DNA of 64,000 nt from Flavobacterium agri. Lineage in GTDB: Bacteria; Bacteroidota; Bacteroidia; Flavobacteriales; Flavobacteriaceae. A model generated the notes under the pieces. That model made no database searches, had not been told where the DNA came from, and saw nothing but the letters and a program-made list of their open reading frames with translations. The position numbers and the translations under genes are program-made. The stretch is taken from contig NZ_JACBJI010000006.1 in the NCBI RefSeq assembly GCF_013401995.1, positions 1-64,000 of the forward strand, in the 5' to 3' direction. Shown here piece after piece: positions 1-8,531 of this stretch (the stretch's first letter is position 1; each line of letters opens with the position of its first letter).

Positions 1-513
1 GTAGTCCTCTTCCTTGTTGGCCTCGTACTCGAAACGGATGGTATGGTCGTCGTCCGAGTTCGGGTCGCCCGCCCACGCATCGCCCGGGGCGCTTTGCTTG
101 AGCACGCGGTTCAAAGGCGAGGCCTCGAAGAATTTCTCGCTGTACGGGTAGGCCGTCCCGCCGTTGTAGGTCGTGTAGAAGCCTTGTGTGCCCGAAAGTG
201 CCGATGGGTCGACTTCGAGGTCCTGTACCGCGTTCGGGTACGGCAGGTATTCCTTCTTCTGCCTGCCGAAGGCGTCGTATTCGATATGGGTGACGATATT
301 CTCGCCCTGGGCCGACTGTTTGTTGGCCAGTTGCTGTTTGGGCCTGCCCAACCCGTCGTAGTAGGTGACGTCGGTGATCAGGTCGGGCGAGGTGTCGGGC
401 AGTGCCGTGGTGGTGGCGTCCTTGTATTGGCGCACCACCGTGTAGTTCTCGGTCTTGGTCTGGGCCGTCAGGGCAAACGGCAGTACAAAAAGTAATGGGA
501 GGAGTCTTTTCAT
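1..513 (-). CDS. DUF6443-containing RHS protein, N-terminal part (cut by window edge)
   Basis: The frame is open from an ATG at 513 to base 1, giving 171 residues, and the 3' part lies outside the window. Residues 1-18 form a signal peptide ending in an Ala-Gln type site. Then comes the DUF6443 pattern, with YYDGLGRPKQ near residues 60-70 and YDAFGRQKKEYLPY near 95. In Bacteroidota, DUF6443 is the usual N-terminus of large Rhs proteins whose C-terminal tip is a variable toxin; that tip cannot be seen here. The start lies 9 bases after the stop of the upstream RHS-like gene, so the two are probably cotranscribed. This may be the full-length Rhs protein to which the orphan tips at 36-42 kb relate, which is an inference. 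Confidence 0.85.
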   Translation of the reverse strand, partial: MKRLLPLLFVLPFALTAQTKTENYTVVRQYKDATTTALPDTSPDLITDVTYYDGLGRPKQQLANKQSAQGENIVTHIEYDAFGRQKKEYLPYPNAVQDLEVDPSALSGTQGFYTTYNGGTAYPYSEKFFEASPLNRVLKQSAPGDAWAGDPNSDDDHTIRFEYEANKEEDY

Positions 514-522
514 GGCGCTTGC

Positions 523-3500
523 TTAGTATCGGTCGAAGTTTTGGTCGAAGGTTTTGGTGATTTTTTCCTTGTGGTCGCGGACTTCGATCAGCTGGTGCAG
601 GGAATTGTACTTGAACGTGGTGTTTTGGCACTTGGGATCGGTAATGCGCCAAAGCTCCCCGTTGCTTTTGTAATAGTAACGCGTTACCATGGCGTTCGGA
701 TAGGCTTGCTGGGCCTCGCATCCTGTGGTTTCAGTACCTTGGGTATCGGCGGCATAACTGTTTGACGGTGCCCATCCCCCGATCGGGAAATTCTCGATCT
801 TGAGCGTGACTTGATTGCGGGCATTGTACTGGTATCGTACGATCGCTCCGCTCGGCTGCTGTACCTGCAGCGGATTTCCCTTGGTGTCATATACCGTAAT
901 CTCGACACGGTCCTCAAGGGCTTCACCGGCTTTGGCCGTTTGGATGAGTTTCGGTACATAAGCCTGTCCTTGATTGGTTATAATCTGGTCATAGAGTGTG
1001 CGCTGTCGCGAAAGAAGGTTTGAATTTTTGTAAACGCGTGTTTCGATGGGTGCGGACACGATGTTCTTTTCCTTCATCTGACCGTAGTATGCGTCATTTG
1101 GTATCACAGGGTTAATCAATACTGAATCCAAGCCGGTATCTACGTAATAATTACGGGTTTCGACGGTCACGCCGTTATCGCTGGTATTTTTCGTGATTTT
1201 GGTAGGTTGGCCCGTAAAGCTTGCGTATTCGTAATCTTCTGTCACGGTAATTTTACGGTAAGAGGATTCATCGGTAGCGGTGAGCGGGACGGGATCGATG
1301 TAGGTGCTGTTTTGCCTCGATGTCATTTGGGAAGTCAGTGCTTCCTGGAGGTAATAGCCTACCGAATAATTGGAAATGGTATTGCCTATCGTCGTATTGG
1401 GCGCTATGGTGATGACTTCAAACATTTTTTTGGAAACGACGTTCAATACACGTGCATTCGTAGAATTGGTGTAGGTGTTGGTCGTTTCGGCAACCTTTTG
1501 AAGCCCTGCAGGCATTTTACGGTAAGTTTTTTCCTTTAGCAACCTACCATTGGTCGGATTCGGGTTACTTATGTTGATCGGCATACTCGATTCCATGATG
1601 AGGCGATAATACGTATAGACATTATTGGCGGCGGTAACGTCTATAAGTACCTCGCCGTAATCGGGCGTATAACCGAACGTCCTTTCGATTCCTCCGTTTT
1701 CGAAATCATCGCCTCCGTAACTGATGCTGACTACGGGAAAGGTAGCTATGTTTGGAGTTGTCGCAGTATTGACCACATCTGAATTCAGGTAGCGGTAGAC
1801 TCCAAAATACTCCATTAACGGTGTGGCGGAATAACATTCTGTCGGCGCACAGATGTAATTATAGAGTTCGAGATCGGTCTTCACATACAACCCTTCCCCA
1901 ACCCATGGCAGACTTTCTACGGAAGGTGTCAAATTGTCGATCGGTGCATAGTAATAGCGTTTGATGTTCTCAGGTTGCCCGTCTGCTGCGTAATCGGTCT
2001 GCCTCATAAGGTAAACGCCACAATCGTCGACAATTTCGAAATCTGACCAATATTTGAACGAGGCCTTCGCTTCTAACGGATGCGGATTATTGGTCAAAGT
2101 ATCGTCATGGACAATCAACTCGAATCGATACGTTTTGCCCGGTGATAATTGACGTATGAAAATACGGTTAACCGTCGTAGAATATGCTGTGGTGACTTGA
2201 TTGGAATTCTCGTATGCGTAAAATTCAATCGGAATGTCGACAGATGTGGTGGTCGTTCCGCTTTGGGTTATTACCCTAAGGGTCGCGAAATCCCGCTGGA
2301 AAATGGGCATAAAACCATTTATCGTCATTTGTACGTGTATTTCCACATCCTGTTCCTCGTTTACGGAAATGATTTCGGGGGTTTGCCCGATTTCGGGAAT
2401 CGGCGGAACAGCATCGGTCAATTGGTCGGGATTCGTATAGATTGCAATATTCCTATAGGCATGCAGATGTTGCGAGGTATAAATCTTGTCCTTACCCTTT
2501 TTAGCACAATAATCGAAATGAGTCCTACCGCCTGTGGGATAATAAATATCGGTCAGTGACCCGCTTTGCGCATAAGAAAAATCGGGTTTGCGATCGGCCA
2601 GGTTATAGGAGTCCGTAGGGTCGAAAAAATTACTTTTAGGAATCGACGTAGCATTATTCTTCCCGTTGTAATACCCAAGATAGTCCTGTGAGAACGAAAA
2701 GCGTACCGGAAGGCTACCTGCATAATCGAATTTGAATACTTGATTCCGCCTTCCATCGGAGGTGTTGGGAGCATCTGCGGCATCCTTGTCGAATGTAACT
2801 TTAGCAAGGAAAAACCTAGCATCCGATTGGCCGGAATAATCGAAATGGACCGTCTTATAGAGATCCGTCGAAAGAGAATCTTTTTCGACGGAAATCGAGT
2901 TGAGCCTGCGCTTGAAATTCGGGCTGGATACACTTTCTGAGTCAAAATGTATAACCTCGGGGGTTGAGGAGTTGTATATGCGTTTCAGGAATTTCGCCCC
3001 ATTGATCTTGGTGACGACGCTTGTGGTAAAAAAACGAGTGGATACATCGGGCAGATTGGTACAGGCAGGAGAAGGGCCGTCCGCACCCGCGCAAAGTACA
3101 TTTTCGCCCATACCATCCGTGTAATACAATTGCCGCATTTTTTTCAGACGTTGGGTATCTATATTGATTTCGCCGGGAATGGTCTCGTATTCGAAGAAAA
3201 TCCTACCGTAGACCGGATGCATGATTTCCGTAAGATAGAAGGCCGTCACGCCTTCATTCGGCCCGACCGACAAACTTGGCCCGGAATCGTAAAGCCTGCG
3301 TGTGGATTCTATAGCATTTGACCCGCCGAAAAAATAGGTAATCCCATCGGGAGTGGTAATCGTGATTTTATGGTTGGAGGCAAAATCTCCATCTACCTCG
3401 ATTTTAAGCTCGTTTTCTTTTTTCAATTGTTGTGCGTTCCAGTTCTGGTCGAAGAAAAAACTGCCAGAGTATCCTGCAAATGAAAATTGGAACAAGTCTA

Positions 3501-3960
3501 CTTCTGAGTCGTATTGTGAGCCGTATACTATGTCTTGAAGCTGATCGGCTTTGACGGTGCCGTCGGCGGCGTGGTCGTAATATGACGGAATGGAATCGTG
3601 TGCCCAAATGGAACGAATAGTCGCTTTTTCATCGGTCTTGTCGCGAACGGAACGCGTAATGACGCCTCCGGCACTTAAAGTCCAGTTGATTCCCACCCAG
3701 GTCGGGATGTCATCTACCTTTACTCCTGCTCCGTTATATGAAACCGAAATGGGCAGTTCCAGCTTTCCGGCTTTATAGGTGTAAAGCGGTAAAGAATAGC
3801 TTACTCTTCCATTAAATTCATCCGCCTGGAGGTCGGCATATTTGGTCATGGCCGAAGCTTCGGGAGAAGGCGGTGTATAATCGGGCAATTTGCCGACTTC
3901 GTCTTGTGCCGAAACAGACAAGTACGTCGCCAACAGTATAAATAAAAATCGCAATTTCAT
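523..3960 (-). CDS. Secreted YD/RHS-repeat protein
   Basis: A 1145-residue protein with a signal peptide (residues 1-18, cut after Ser-Ala). The N-terminal region around residues 30-110 (FNGRVSYSLPLYTYKAG, LPISVSYNGAGVKVDD, WVGINWTLSAGGVITR) is the front part typical of Bacteroidota Rhs-associated proteins and resembles the SpvB/TcaC shell start. The C-terminus from about residue 1030 holds YD-repeat-like strands (YDTKGNPLQVQQPSG, YQYNARNQV, YNSLHQLIEVRD). It ends without a core DPxG motif or toxin domain, so it may be a shell or partner protein for the DUF6443 Rhs protein encoded directly downstream. It sits between a T9SS-signal protein gene and that Rhs gene in one leftward operon. Its exact role is not known. 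Confidence 0.85.
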   Translation of the reverse strand: MKLRFLFILLATYLSVSAQDEVGKLPDYTPPSPEASAMTKYADLQADEFNGRVSYSLPLYTYKAGKLELPISVSYNGAGVKVDDIPTWVGINWTLSAGGVITRSVRDKTDEKATIRSIWAHDSIPSYYDHAADGTVKADQLQDIVYGSQYDSEVDLFQFSFAGYSGSFFFDQNWNAQQLKKENELKIEVDGDFASNHKITITTPDGITYFFGGSNAIESTRRLYDSGPSLSVGPNEGVTAFYLTEIMHPVYGRIFFEYETIPGEINIDTQRLKKMRQLYYTDGMGENVLCAGADGPSPACTNLPDVSTRFFTTSVVTKINGAKFLKRIYNSSTPEVIHFDSESVSSPNFKRRLNSISVEKDSLSTDLYKTVHFDYSGQSDARFFLAKVTFDKDAADAPNTSDGRRNQVFKFDYAGSLPVRFSFSQDYLGYYNGKNNATSIPKSNFFDPTDSYNLADRKPDFSYAQSGSLTDIYYPTGGRTHFDYCAKKGKDKIYTSQHLHAYRNIAIYTNPDQLTDAVPPIPEIGQTPEIISVNEEQDVEIHVQMTINGFMPIFQRDFATLRVITQSGTTTTSVDIPIEFYAYENSNQVTTAYSTTVNRIFIRQLSPGKTYRFELIVHDDTLTNNPHPLEAKASFKYWSDFEIVDDCGVYLMRQTDYAADGQPENIKRYYYAPIDNLTPSVESLPWVGEGLYVKTDLELYNYICAPTECYSATPLMEYFGVYRYLNSDVVNTATTPNIATFPVVSISYGGDDFENGGIERTFGYTPDYGEVLIDVTAANNVYTYYRLIMESSMPINISNPNPTNGRLLKEKTYRKMPAGLQKVAETTNTYTNSTNARVLNVVSKKMFEVITIAPNTTIGNTISNYSVGYYLQEALTSQMTSRQNSTYIDPVPLTATDESSYRKITVTEDYEYASFTGQPTKITKNTSDNGVTVETRNYYVDTGLDSVLINPVIPNDAYYGQMKEKNIVSAPIETRVYKNSNLLSRQRTLYDQIITNQGQAYVPKLIQTAKAGEALEDRVEITVYDTKGNPLQVQQPSGAIVRYQYNARNQVTLKIENFPIGGWAPSNSYAADTQGTETTGCEAQQAYPNAMVTRYYYKSNGELWRITDPKCQNTTFKYNSLHQLIEVRDHKEKITKTFDQNFDRY

Positions 3961-3980
3961 ATCGTTTGTTTGTCTGGTTA

Positions 3981-5891
3981 TCAGTTGGTTCTTGAAGCTT
4001 TCATAACTTTTACCGAATCGTTGGATTTATCGGTTTTGATGTTGATGATGTAAATCCCTTCGGGCAGGCCTTCGAGGCTTACGGGAATGGTGCGTTCGGT
4101 TATCGCGAAGCTCTGCAGTTGCCTGCCGTTGATGTCGAATACGGTGGCCGTGCCCTTTTCGTATTCGTAGCCGACCACTACGTTGGTGTAGCCGTGTGCC
4201 GGATTCGGGAAGGCCTCGACGTTTTGTTTGGCTTTTTCCTTTTTGTCCTTGTCTTTGAGCTTCACCACCCAGAAATCGCTGCGGCCGGGGTTGTTCGATT
4301 TTTGGCGTGATGCGGGAAGTTTTTTGGCGTTGGTCGGATTCGTATCTCGGTGGCTTCCTTTTTTGCCGCCCGAGCCGTTGCCCGATTGCAGCAGGTTGCC
4401 GGGCTCGCCTACTCCCATTTTGAGCGGGCTTCCCTCCTTTTGTCCGAGTGCGTCGTTCACGGCTTTGGATGCGGAGGCGGTTTGTTCTTTGTAGAAGTCG
4501 TTGGCGGTATCGCGTCCCTGTGCAACCGTTTTGTCCATTTCGCGCTGGGCGTTTTCGGCAGCGGCCAGGCGGCCACCGCTACTTATCCCGTTGAGGCCGT
4601 TTTTGTTTTTCTTGCGCTTGCCGGGTTTGACGGCTTCGGGATTCGAGGTTCCCGCCAGCAGGTAACCTCCGTCGCGGGTTTCGATGAGCTTGCGCAACAC
4701 GTCTTCTCCTTCGCTGCCGATGGTGCGGCTCCAAAGTTCTTTACCCTCGGCATCGGTTTTAAGCGCGATGTAGTCGTTCGTACCTTCTTTGTCTTTGTTT
4801 ACGACGGATTCGGATTTGGCCGTACCGGCAATCAGCAAAGTGCCGTCTGTGTTTTCGACCAACGAGGTGAGCACGTCGTATTTGCCGAAGTTGTAGGTTT
4901 CCTGCCATAGCGGATTACCCGATTGGTCGAGGCGCACTACCCAAAAATCGCTGCCTCCGCGAGAGGCCGATGTCTTGTTGAAGCCTGCCCCGGAATTGGA
5001 ATTGCCCGAGGCGACGTAGCCGCCGTCGTTGGTTTGGATCAAAGACTGGAGTTGGTCGTCTTTTTCGGCACCCATGGTACGTTGCCATTCGATGTTGCCG
5101 TCTTTGTCGAGCTTGAGTACCCAAAAGTCGTTGGCGCCGTTGCATTTTGATGTTTTATCGTAACCTTCGGGCGAATTGGATGTGCCGCCTACGAGGTAGC
5201 CGCCGTCGGCCGTGGCGATGACCGAACGCAGTTCGTCCGACAGCGCGCCGCCCACGGTTTTCTGCCATTTGATAGTGCCTTCGTAGTCGAGTTTGACGAG
5301 CCAGAAATCGAGGCCGCCTTTGCTTTTTTGGGTGACGTCGCCAGAAGCGTCGGAATATGTCGATCCCGCGAGCAGGCAGCCTCCGTCTTTGGAAACGGCC
5401 ACACCGACCAGTTCTTCGTCCGCCAAACCTCCGAGCGTTTTTTGCCAGCGTTCGCCTCCTCCGGCGTCGAGCTTGATGACCCAGAAATCGCGTCCGCCGT
5501 GGGTATCTTCTTTTTTGTCGTCGCTTTTTGGGGAATCGGAAGTGCCGGCGAGAAAGAAGCCGCCGTCGTTGGTGAGCCTCACGGCATGCAGCATGTCTAT
5601 ACCCGAACCGCCGAAGCTTTTCTGCCAGACCAGCTCTCCATGCTCGTCCATCTTCCAGACCCAATAGTCGAGGTTGCCTTTGTTGGACGAAGCCTTATTG
5701 CCCGTCTTGCCCGAAAGGGAGCTTCCGGCCAGGATAAAGCCGTAGTCGGCCGTGGGCACGGCGTCGAAAAGGTAGTCGGCATGCCTGCCGCCATAGGATT
5801 TTTCCCATTGGATGTCCTGGGACTGCATGGACAACGGAAGCAGCAGCCCGCAAACGGGCAACCAGTTCCGTAGGGTTCGGAATGAGGTCAT
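3981..5891 (-). CDS. T9SS type A sorting-domain repeat protein
   Basis: A 636-residue secreted protein. Residues 1-24 form a signal peptide. About eight copies of a roughly 55-residue repeat follow, built on WQ(K/R)(S/T)xGG, DGGYLLAGTS and DFWVVKLD, as in delta-60 or beta-propeller type repeats. A low-complexity Lys/Gly/Asn-rich linker covers roughly residues 420-530. The last 75 residues are a type A T9SS sorting domain (FPNPAHGYTNV, VFDINGRQLQ, LPEGIYIINI). The protein should therefore cross the outer membrane through the type IX system and be attached or released. It is first in the leftward operon with the two RHS-type genes, with 20 bases between stop and next start. Ligand and function are unknown. 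Confidence 0.9.
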   Translation of the reverse strand: MTSFRTLRNWLPVCGLLLPLSMQSQDIQWEKSYGGRHADYLFDAVPTADYGFILAGSSLSGKTGNKASSNKGNLDYWVWKMDEHGELVWQKSFGGSGIDMLHAVRLTNDGGFFLAGTSDSPKSDDKKEDTHGGRDFWVIKLDAGGGERWQKTLGGLADEELVGVAVSKDGGCLLAGSTYSDASGDVTQKSKGGLDFWLVKLDYEGTIKWQKTVGGALSDELRSVIATADGGYLVGGTSNSPEGYDKTSKCNGANDFWVLKLDKDGNIEWQRTMGAEKDDQLQSLIQTNDGGYVASGNSNSGAGFNKTSASRGGSDFWVVRLDQSGNPLWQETYNFGKYDVLTSLVENTDGTLLIAGTAKSESVVNKDKEGTNDYIALKTDAEGKELWSRTIGSEGEDVLRKLIETRDGGYLLAGTSNPEAVKPGKRKKNKNGLNGISSGGRLAAAENAQREMDKTVAQGRDTANDFYKEQTASASKAVNDALGQKEGSPLKMGVGEPGNLLQSGNGSGGKKGSHRDTNPTNAKKLPASRQKSNNPGRSDFWVVKLKDKDKKEKAKQNVEAFPNPAHGYTNVVVGYEYEKGTATVFDINGRQLQSFAITERTIPVSLEGLPEGIYIINIKTDKSNDSVKVMKASRTN

Positions 5892-6181
5892 GGTTCGGAA
5901 ATTTGTTTATTTATCGTATTCGTTTGGATGCGAAACAACGCCGACGGGTTGGCCTGCCGACAATAATCAAATTCCTAGGGTTCGGGTGATTAGTCCGGGT
6001 GTTTGTTTTGGTAGAGCCAAATTATTGATTTTTCAGTCACAATAAGCTTGTGTTGATAATTTTTAAGTGAAAAGATATTTTTGTTGAAAATATCTCGAAT
6101 CGAGAATTATAATGTTTCAAAAATTTGATAAAATTGGTTCAAAATGCGATTATTCATGCGGTACTAGAAAATAAAAAATAG
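5892..6181. other. AT-rich upstream region with inverted repeat
   Basis: This gene-free stretch precedes the leftward operon and should contain its promoter, but I could not place an exact TAnnTTTG box. A 9-bp inverted repeat (AGATATTTT / AAAATATCT) lies at 6073-6095, followed at once by the palindrome CTCGAATCGAG. Nothing else was recognised. Confidence 0.3.
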
Positions 6182-6447
6182 GCTCTTTGCTTGCGCAAAG
6201 AGCATTAACGTCGCCTGCAGCGGGCCTTCTTTTGTCTGGCAACAAAAGAAGCAAAAATGCCGAAGCGCGACCGCGAAGGCGACCTGACTGCCATTTGATT
6301 CGGAAACGAAAAGAACTCGCCTGCGGCTCAAACAGCTTTTCGTTTTTTTCCGAATCTTCATGGCGTCAGGTGCCCGCCTTCGCGCTCATGGCGCTGGGAA
6401 GTGGAAGAGTTTATTGACATTTTGCTTGCGCGCTGCGCAAAATGTGT
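6182..6447 (-). repeat. Nested-hairpin repeat element, copy A
   Basis: Non-coding element lying just 3' of the small leftward gene 6510-6743. Visible stems: a short hairpin at 6182-6203; CTTCTTTTGT (6226-6235) with ACAAAAGAAG (6242-6251); an outer stem CGCGAAGGCG (6272-6281) with CGCCTTCGCG (6375-6384), plus CCTGAC with GTCAGG; an inner stem GATTCGG/CCGAATC with ACGAAAAG (6306-6313) and CTTTTCGT (6336-6343); and ACATTTTGC (6417-6425) with GCAAAATGT (6437-6445). The same layout recurs at 8001-8236 with paired base changes. The strand is set by the adjacent gene and is an inference. Confidence 0.7.
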
Positions 6448-6509
6448 GTTTGCGGGAAGTTTGCGGAGAGAGTGGGCGTTTTGTGTTTTTGTAAGTCTTG
6501 TTTTGAGAC

Positions 6510-6743
6510 TTAGTGGAGGGTGGCTATGATGTCTTCGAGGGGGAGGCCGGTGTATTGGCTGAATTCGCGGATGGAGATGAAGTGATGGGGTTGTTTGCCG
6601 AGGTCGGTTTTGATTTTTGCGAGGTAGAGACGCGCCTGGCGGTAGGATTTGCCTAATATGCGCTGGACATCTTTCGGGTAGATGCAGACTTTGCAGAGTT
6701 GATCTACAAATAAAAACGTCGATTTTTCGGACCCGTGTCCCAC
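6510..6743 (-). CDS. Small HTH-like protein, paralogue of the 8278-8478 product
   Basis: Encodes about 77 residues. The core IYPKDVQRILGKSYRQARLY and the end FSQYTGLPLEDIIATLH are nearly identical to the product of 8278-8478. The basic, helix-rich core and the phrase 'ILGKSYRQARLYLAKIK' suggest a small helix-turn-helix DNA-binding protein, but I cannot name the family. The start is uncertain: the longest frame begins with GTG at 6743, inside the 11-bp tandem repeat array, and no ATG precedes the conserved core. A start nearer the Cys-Lys-Val-Cys segment is possible. It is followed 3' by structured element A and faces away from the DUF6266 gene. The duplicated gene-plus-element unit suggests a mobile or regulatory module. 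Confidence 0.6.
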   Translation of the reverse strand: MGHGSEKSTFLFVDQLCKVCIYPKDVQRILGKSYRQARLYLAKIKTDLGKQPHHFISIREFSQYTGLPLEDIIATLH

Positions 6744-6797
6744 TACCCTTTGACTACCCTTTGACTACCCTTTGACTACGCTTTGACTACACTCTGG
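6742..6797. repeat. 11-bp tandem repeat
   Basis: Five consecutive 11-bp units of the form CTACCCTTTGA. The first three are exact, the fourth has one change (CTACGCTTTGA) and the fifth is more diverged. The array lies between the divergent small HTH-like gene and the DUF6266 gene and overlaps the most upstream possible start codon of the former. Regularly phased repeats of this kind can be iterated protein-binding sites; this is an inference. Confidence 0.75.
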
Positions 6798-7024
6798 CCA
6801 CGCTTGTCGTCGTGAACCTGAAATCTACGCCGCGCTTTTGGAAAAGCGAAAGTTTTTACTTACAAACACTTTTGCAAAAATGGGATGTTTTGGGACATTA
6901 TGGGCCATTTGCGACACGGCTGTTTGACTTTCCGGCAAGAGCTTTCGAAACTTGCCTTCCCTACCCGGGGGAACGTTGCAACGGACGGGTTTCATTTTTT
7001 GTTTCATTTTTAAATTTTTCAATC

Positions 7025-7783
7025 ATGGCAAAACAGAAAGGCCTGATCAAACTGAAAGGCACGCTCAGTGACGTGACCTTCTACAAATCGCAGGACGGCT
7101 ATATCGCCCGCGAGAAAGGGAGCCTTGACGGCGACCGTATCAAGAACGACCCCGCGTTCCAGAGGACGAGGGAAAACATGTCTGAATTCGGACGTGCCGG
7201 AAAGGCCGGCAAGCTGCTGCGCACCTCGCTGCAGGCAATGCTGATCAATGCGGCCGACAGCCGGATGGTATCGCGGCTCACCCAAAGCTTCATGAGGGTG
7301 ATCCAGGCGGATGCGACCAACGAAAGGGGGCTACGCAACGTAATCGACGGGGAAGCCGAGCTTTTGGCGGGTTTCGAGTTCAACATCAAAGGTAAGTTGG
7401 GCACGTGTCTTTACGCTCCTTTTACGGGTGCGATAAACCGTGTGACGGGCGTGATAACGCTCGACATCCCTCCTTTCGTGCCGCTCAACATGGTCGCGGC
7501 GCCTGCAGGTGCGACGCATTATAAAATCACTTCGGCAGGTGCCGAGGTCGATTTCGAGGCGGAGACCTTTGTCGTGACCACATCGGAAACGGCGATACTG
7601 CCTTGGGACGCGACGCTTACCGTAGCGATAAGCCAGAGCAACGCGGTCACGGCCGCGAGCACGAAGCCGCTTTTCCTGGCCGTGGGCATGGAGTTCTTCC
7701 AGCAGGTGAACGGTCAGATGTACCCGCTCAAGAACGGAGCGTTCAACCCTTTGGCGCTTGTCGCCGTCAGCGGAATGCCGTAA
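7025..7783 (+). CDS. DUF6266 family protein
   Basis: A 252-residue protein starting at the ATG at 7025. The frame extends 71 codons further upstream, but that part looks non-coding and the family usually begins MAKQKG. The N-terminus KGTLSDVTFYKSQDGYIARE is the DUF6266 signature of Flavobacteria. The rest is predicted to be beta-rich and has no signal peptide. The function of the family is unknown. A small membrane protein gene follows after 12 bases, then a strong terminator, so the two form a short operon. The operon sits between two copies of a duplicated small-gene-plus-hairpin unit, which suggests that the neighbourhood is a repeated accessory module. Confidence 0.9.
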   Translation: MAKQKGLIKLKGTLSDVTFYKSQDGYIAREKGSLDGDRIKNDPAFQRTRENMSEFGRAGKAGKLLRTSLQAMLINAADSRMVSRLTQSFMRVIQADATNERGLRNVIDGEAELLAGFEFNIKGKLGTCLYAPFTGAINRVTGVITLDIPPFVPLNMVAAPAGATHYKITSAGAEVDFEAETFVVTTSETAILPWDATLTVAISQSNAVTAASTKPLFLAVGMEFFQQVNGQMYPLKNGAFNPLALVAVSGMP

Positions 7784-7795
7784 TGCTGCTTTTTT

Positions 7796-7969
7796 ATGCA
7801 ACCGGTATTCACGTTGAGGCTGGGAACCGTTAGCGGTTCCTTGCTTAGTCTTGTGCCGAATGTTCTTTGTGAGGATTTGGTACGGACGGTGGTGTTGGCG
7901 GTCGTGGGGACGACGGTCAGTTTTTTATTGACTCTGGCTTTGAAATGGTTTTTGAAGAAGAGGGAGTGA
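7796..7969 (+). CDS. Small membrane protein next to DUF6266
   Basis: A 57-residue frame from ATG 7796 to TGA 7967-7969. It begins MQPVFTLRLGTVSGSLLSLV and continues with an acidic turn (CEDLVR). A single hydrophobic helix follows (TVVLAVVGTTVSFLLTLALK), and the protein ends in a basic tail WFLKKRE. This arrangement fits a one- or two-pass inner membrane protein with its C-terminus inside. The start is 12 bases after the DUF6266 stop, and a textbook terminator begins 6 bases after its own stop, which supports it as a real gene. Its function is unknown; a holin-like or toxin-like role is possible but not shown. Confidence 0.65.
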   Translation: MQPVFTLRLGTVSGSLLSLVPNVLCEDLVRTVVLAVVGTTVSFLLTLALKWFLKKRE

Positions 7970-7974
7970 TGAGG

Positions 7975-7999
7975 GCCCGGCTTGCGCCGGGCTTTTTTT
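7975..7999 (+). terminator. Rho-independent terminator of the DUF6266 operon
   Basis: Stem GCCCGGC (7975-7981), loop TTGC, stem GCCGGGC (7986-7992), followed by seven T residues. It lies directly after the small membrane protein gene. Confidence 0.9.
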
Positions 8000-8000
8000 G

Positions 8001-8236
8001 TGTCGCCTGCTGGCGGGGCCTTCTTTTGCCTCGCAGCAAAAGAAGCAAAAATGCGTTAGCGCGACCGCACAGGCGACCTGACATTTCCTCAATCCGGAAA
8101 TGAAATAAACTCGCTGCGCTCAGACAGTATTTCATTTCTTCGGATTTTCAGAAAGTCTGGTGCCCGCCTGTGCGATCATGGCGCAGGATAGCGGAAGGGT
8201 TTATTGTTATTTTCCGCCGCTGCGCTTTGGAAAATA
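8001..8236 (-). repeat. Nested-hairpin repeat element, copy B
   Basis: Second copy of the structured element, just 3' of the small leftward gene 8278-8478. Stems: CTTCTTTTGC (8020-8029) with GCAAAAGAAG (8036-8045); CGCACAGGCG (8066-8075) with CGCCTGTGCG (8165-8174); AATCCG (8091-8096) with CGGATT (8141-8146); ATGAAATA (8100-8107) with TATTTCAT (8128-8135); and TATTTTCC (8208-8215) with GGAAAATA (8229-8236). Compared with copy A, several base pairs change on both sides while pairing is kept. Single-stranded parts such as ctcgc..tgcg..ctca are conserved. Confidence 0.7.
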
Positions 8237-8277
8237 GTCGTTCACGGAAAGTTTACGGAAAGAGGGATGCCCCAGGT

Positions 8278-8478
8278 TCAGAGGAGTGTGGCGATGATGT
8301 CTTCGAGAGGGAGGCCGGTGTATTGGCTGAATTCGCGGATGGAGATGAGCTGTTTGGGCTGTTTACCCAGGTCCTTACGGATTTTCGACAGGTACAGGCG
8401 GGCCTGGCGATATGATTTGCCCATGATGCGCTGGACGTCTTTCGGGTAGATGCAGATCTTGCAGATTTGTTTGGCCAT
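8278..8478 (-). CDS. Small HTH-like protein, second copy
   Basis: A 66-residue protein starting at ATG 8478 (MAKQICKICIYPKDVQ). The frame extends 19 codons upstream, but that part is unlike the paralogue. It matches the product of 6510-6743 over its whole length with conservative changes (Lys/Arg, Ile/Val). A Cys-x-x-Cys pair near the start is followed by IMGKSYRQARLYLSKIR and IREFSQYTGLPLEDIIATLL. The pattern suggests a small helix-turn-helix protein, family not recognised. Structured element B lies right after its stop codon. A small secreted-protein gene lies upstream on the same strand. Confidence 0.7.
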   Translation of the reverse strand: MAKQICKICIYPKDVQRIMGKSYRQARLYLSKIRKDLGKQPKQLISIREFSQYTGLPLEDIIATLL

Positions 8479-8531
8479 AACGCAAAGTTTTAGTGAACAA
8501 AAAACCCGGCACTGGCCGGGCTGGAAAAGAA

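Noticed and set aside
4300..5800. Regular DNA repeats inside 3981-5891 considered as a CRISPR or satellite array
   Set aside because: The period is that of a protein repeat of about 55 residues in frame, with synonymous differences; no spacer pattern.
6812..7024. 71-codon N-terminal extension of the DUF6266 frame
   Set aside because: The family starts at MAKQKG (7025), and the upstream part contains hairpins and repeats.
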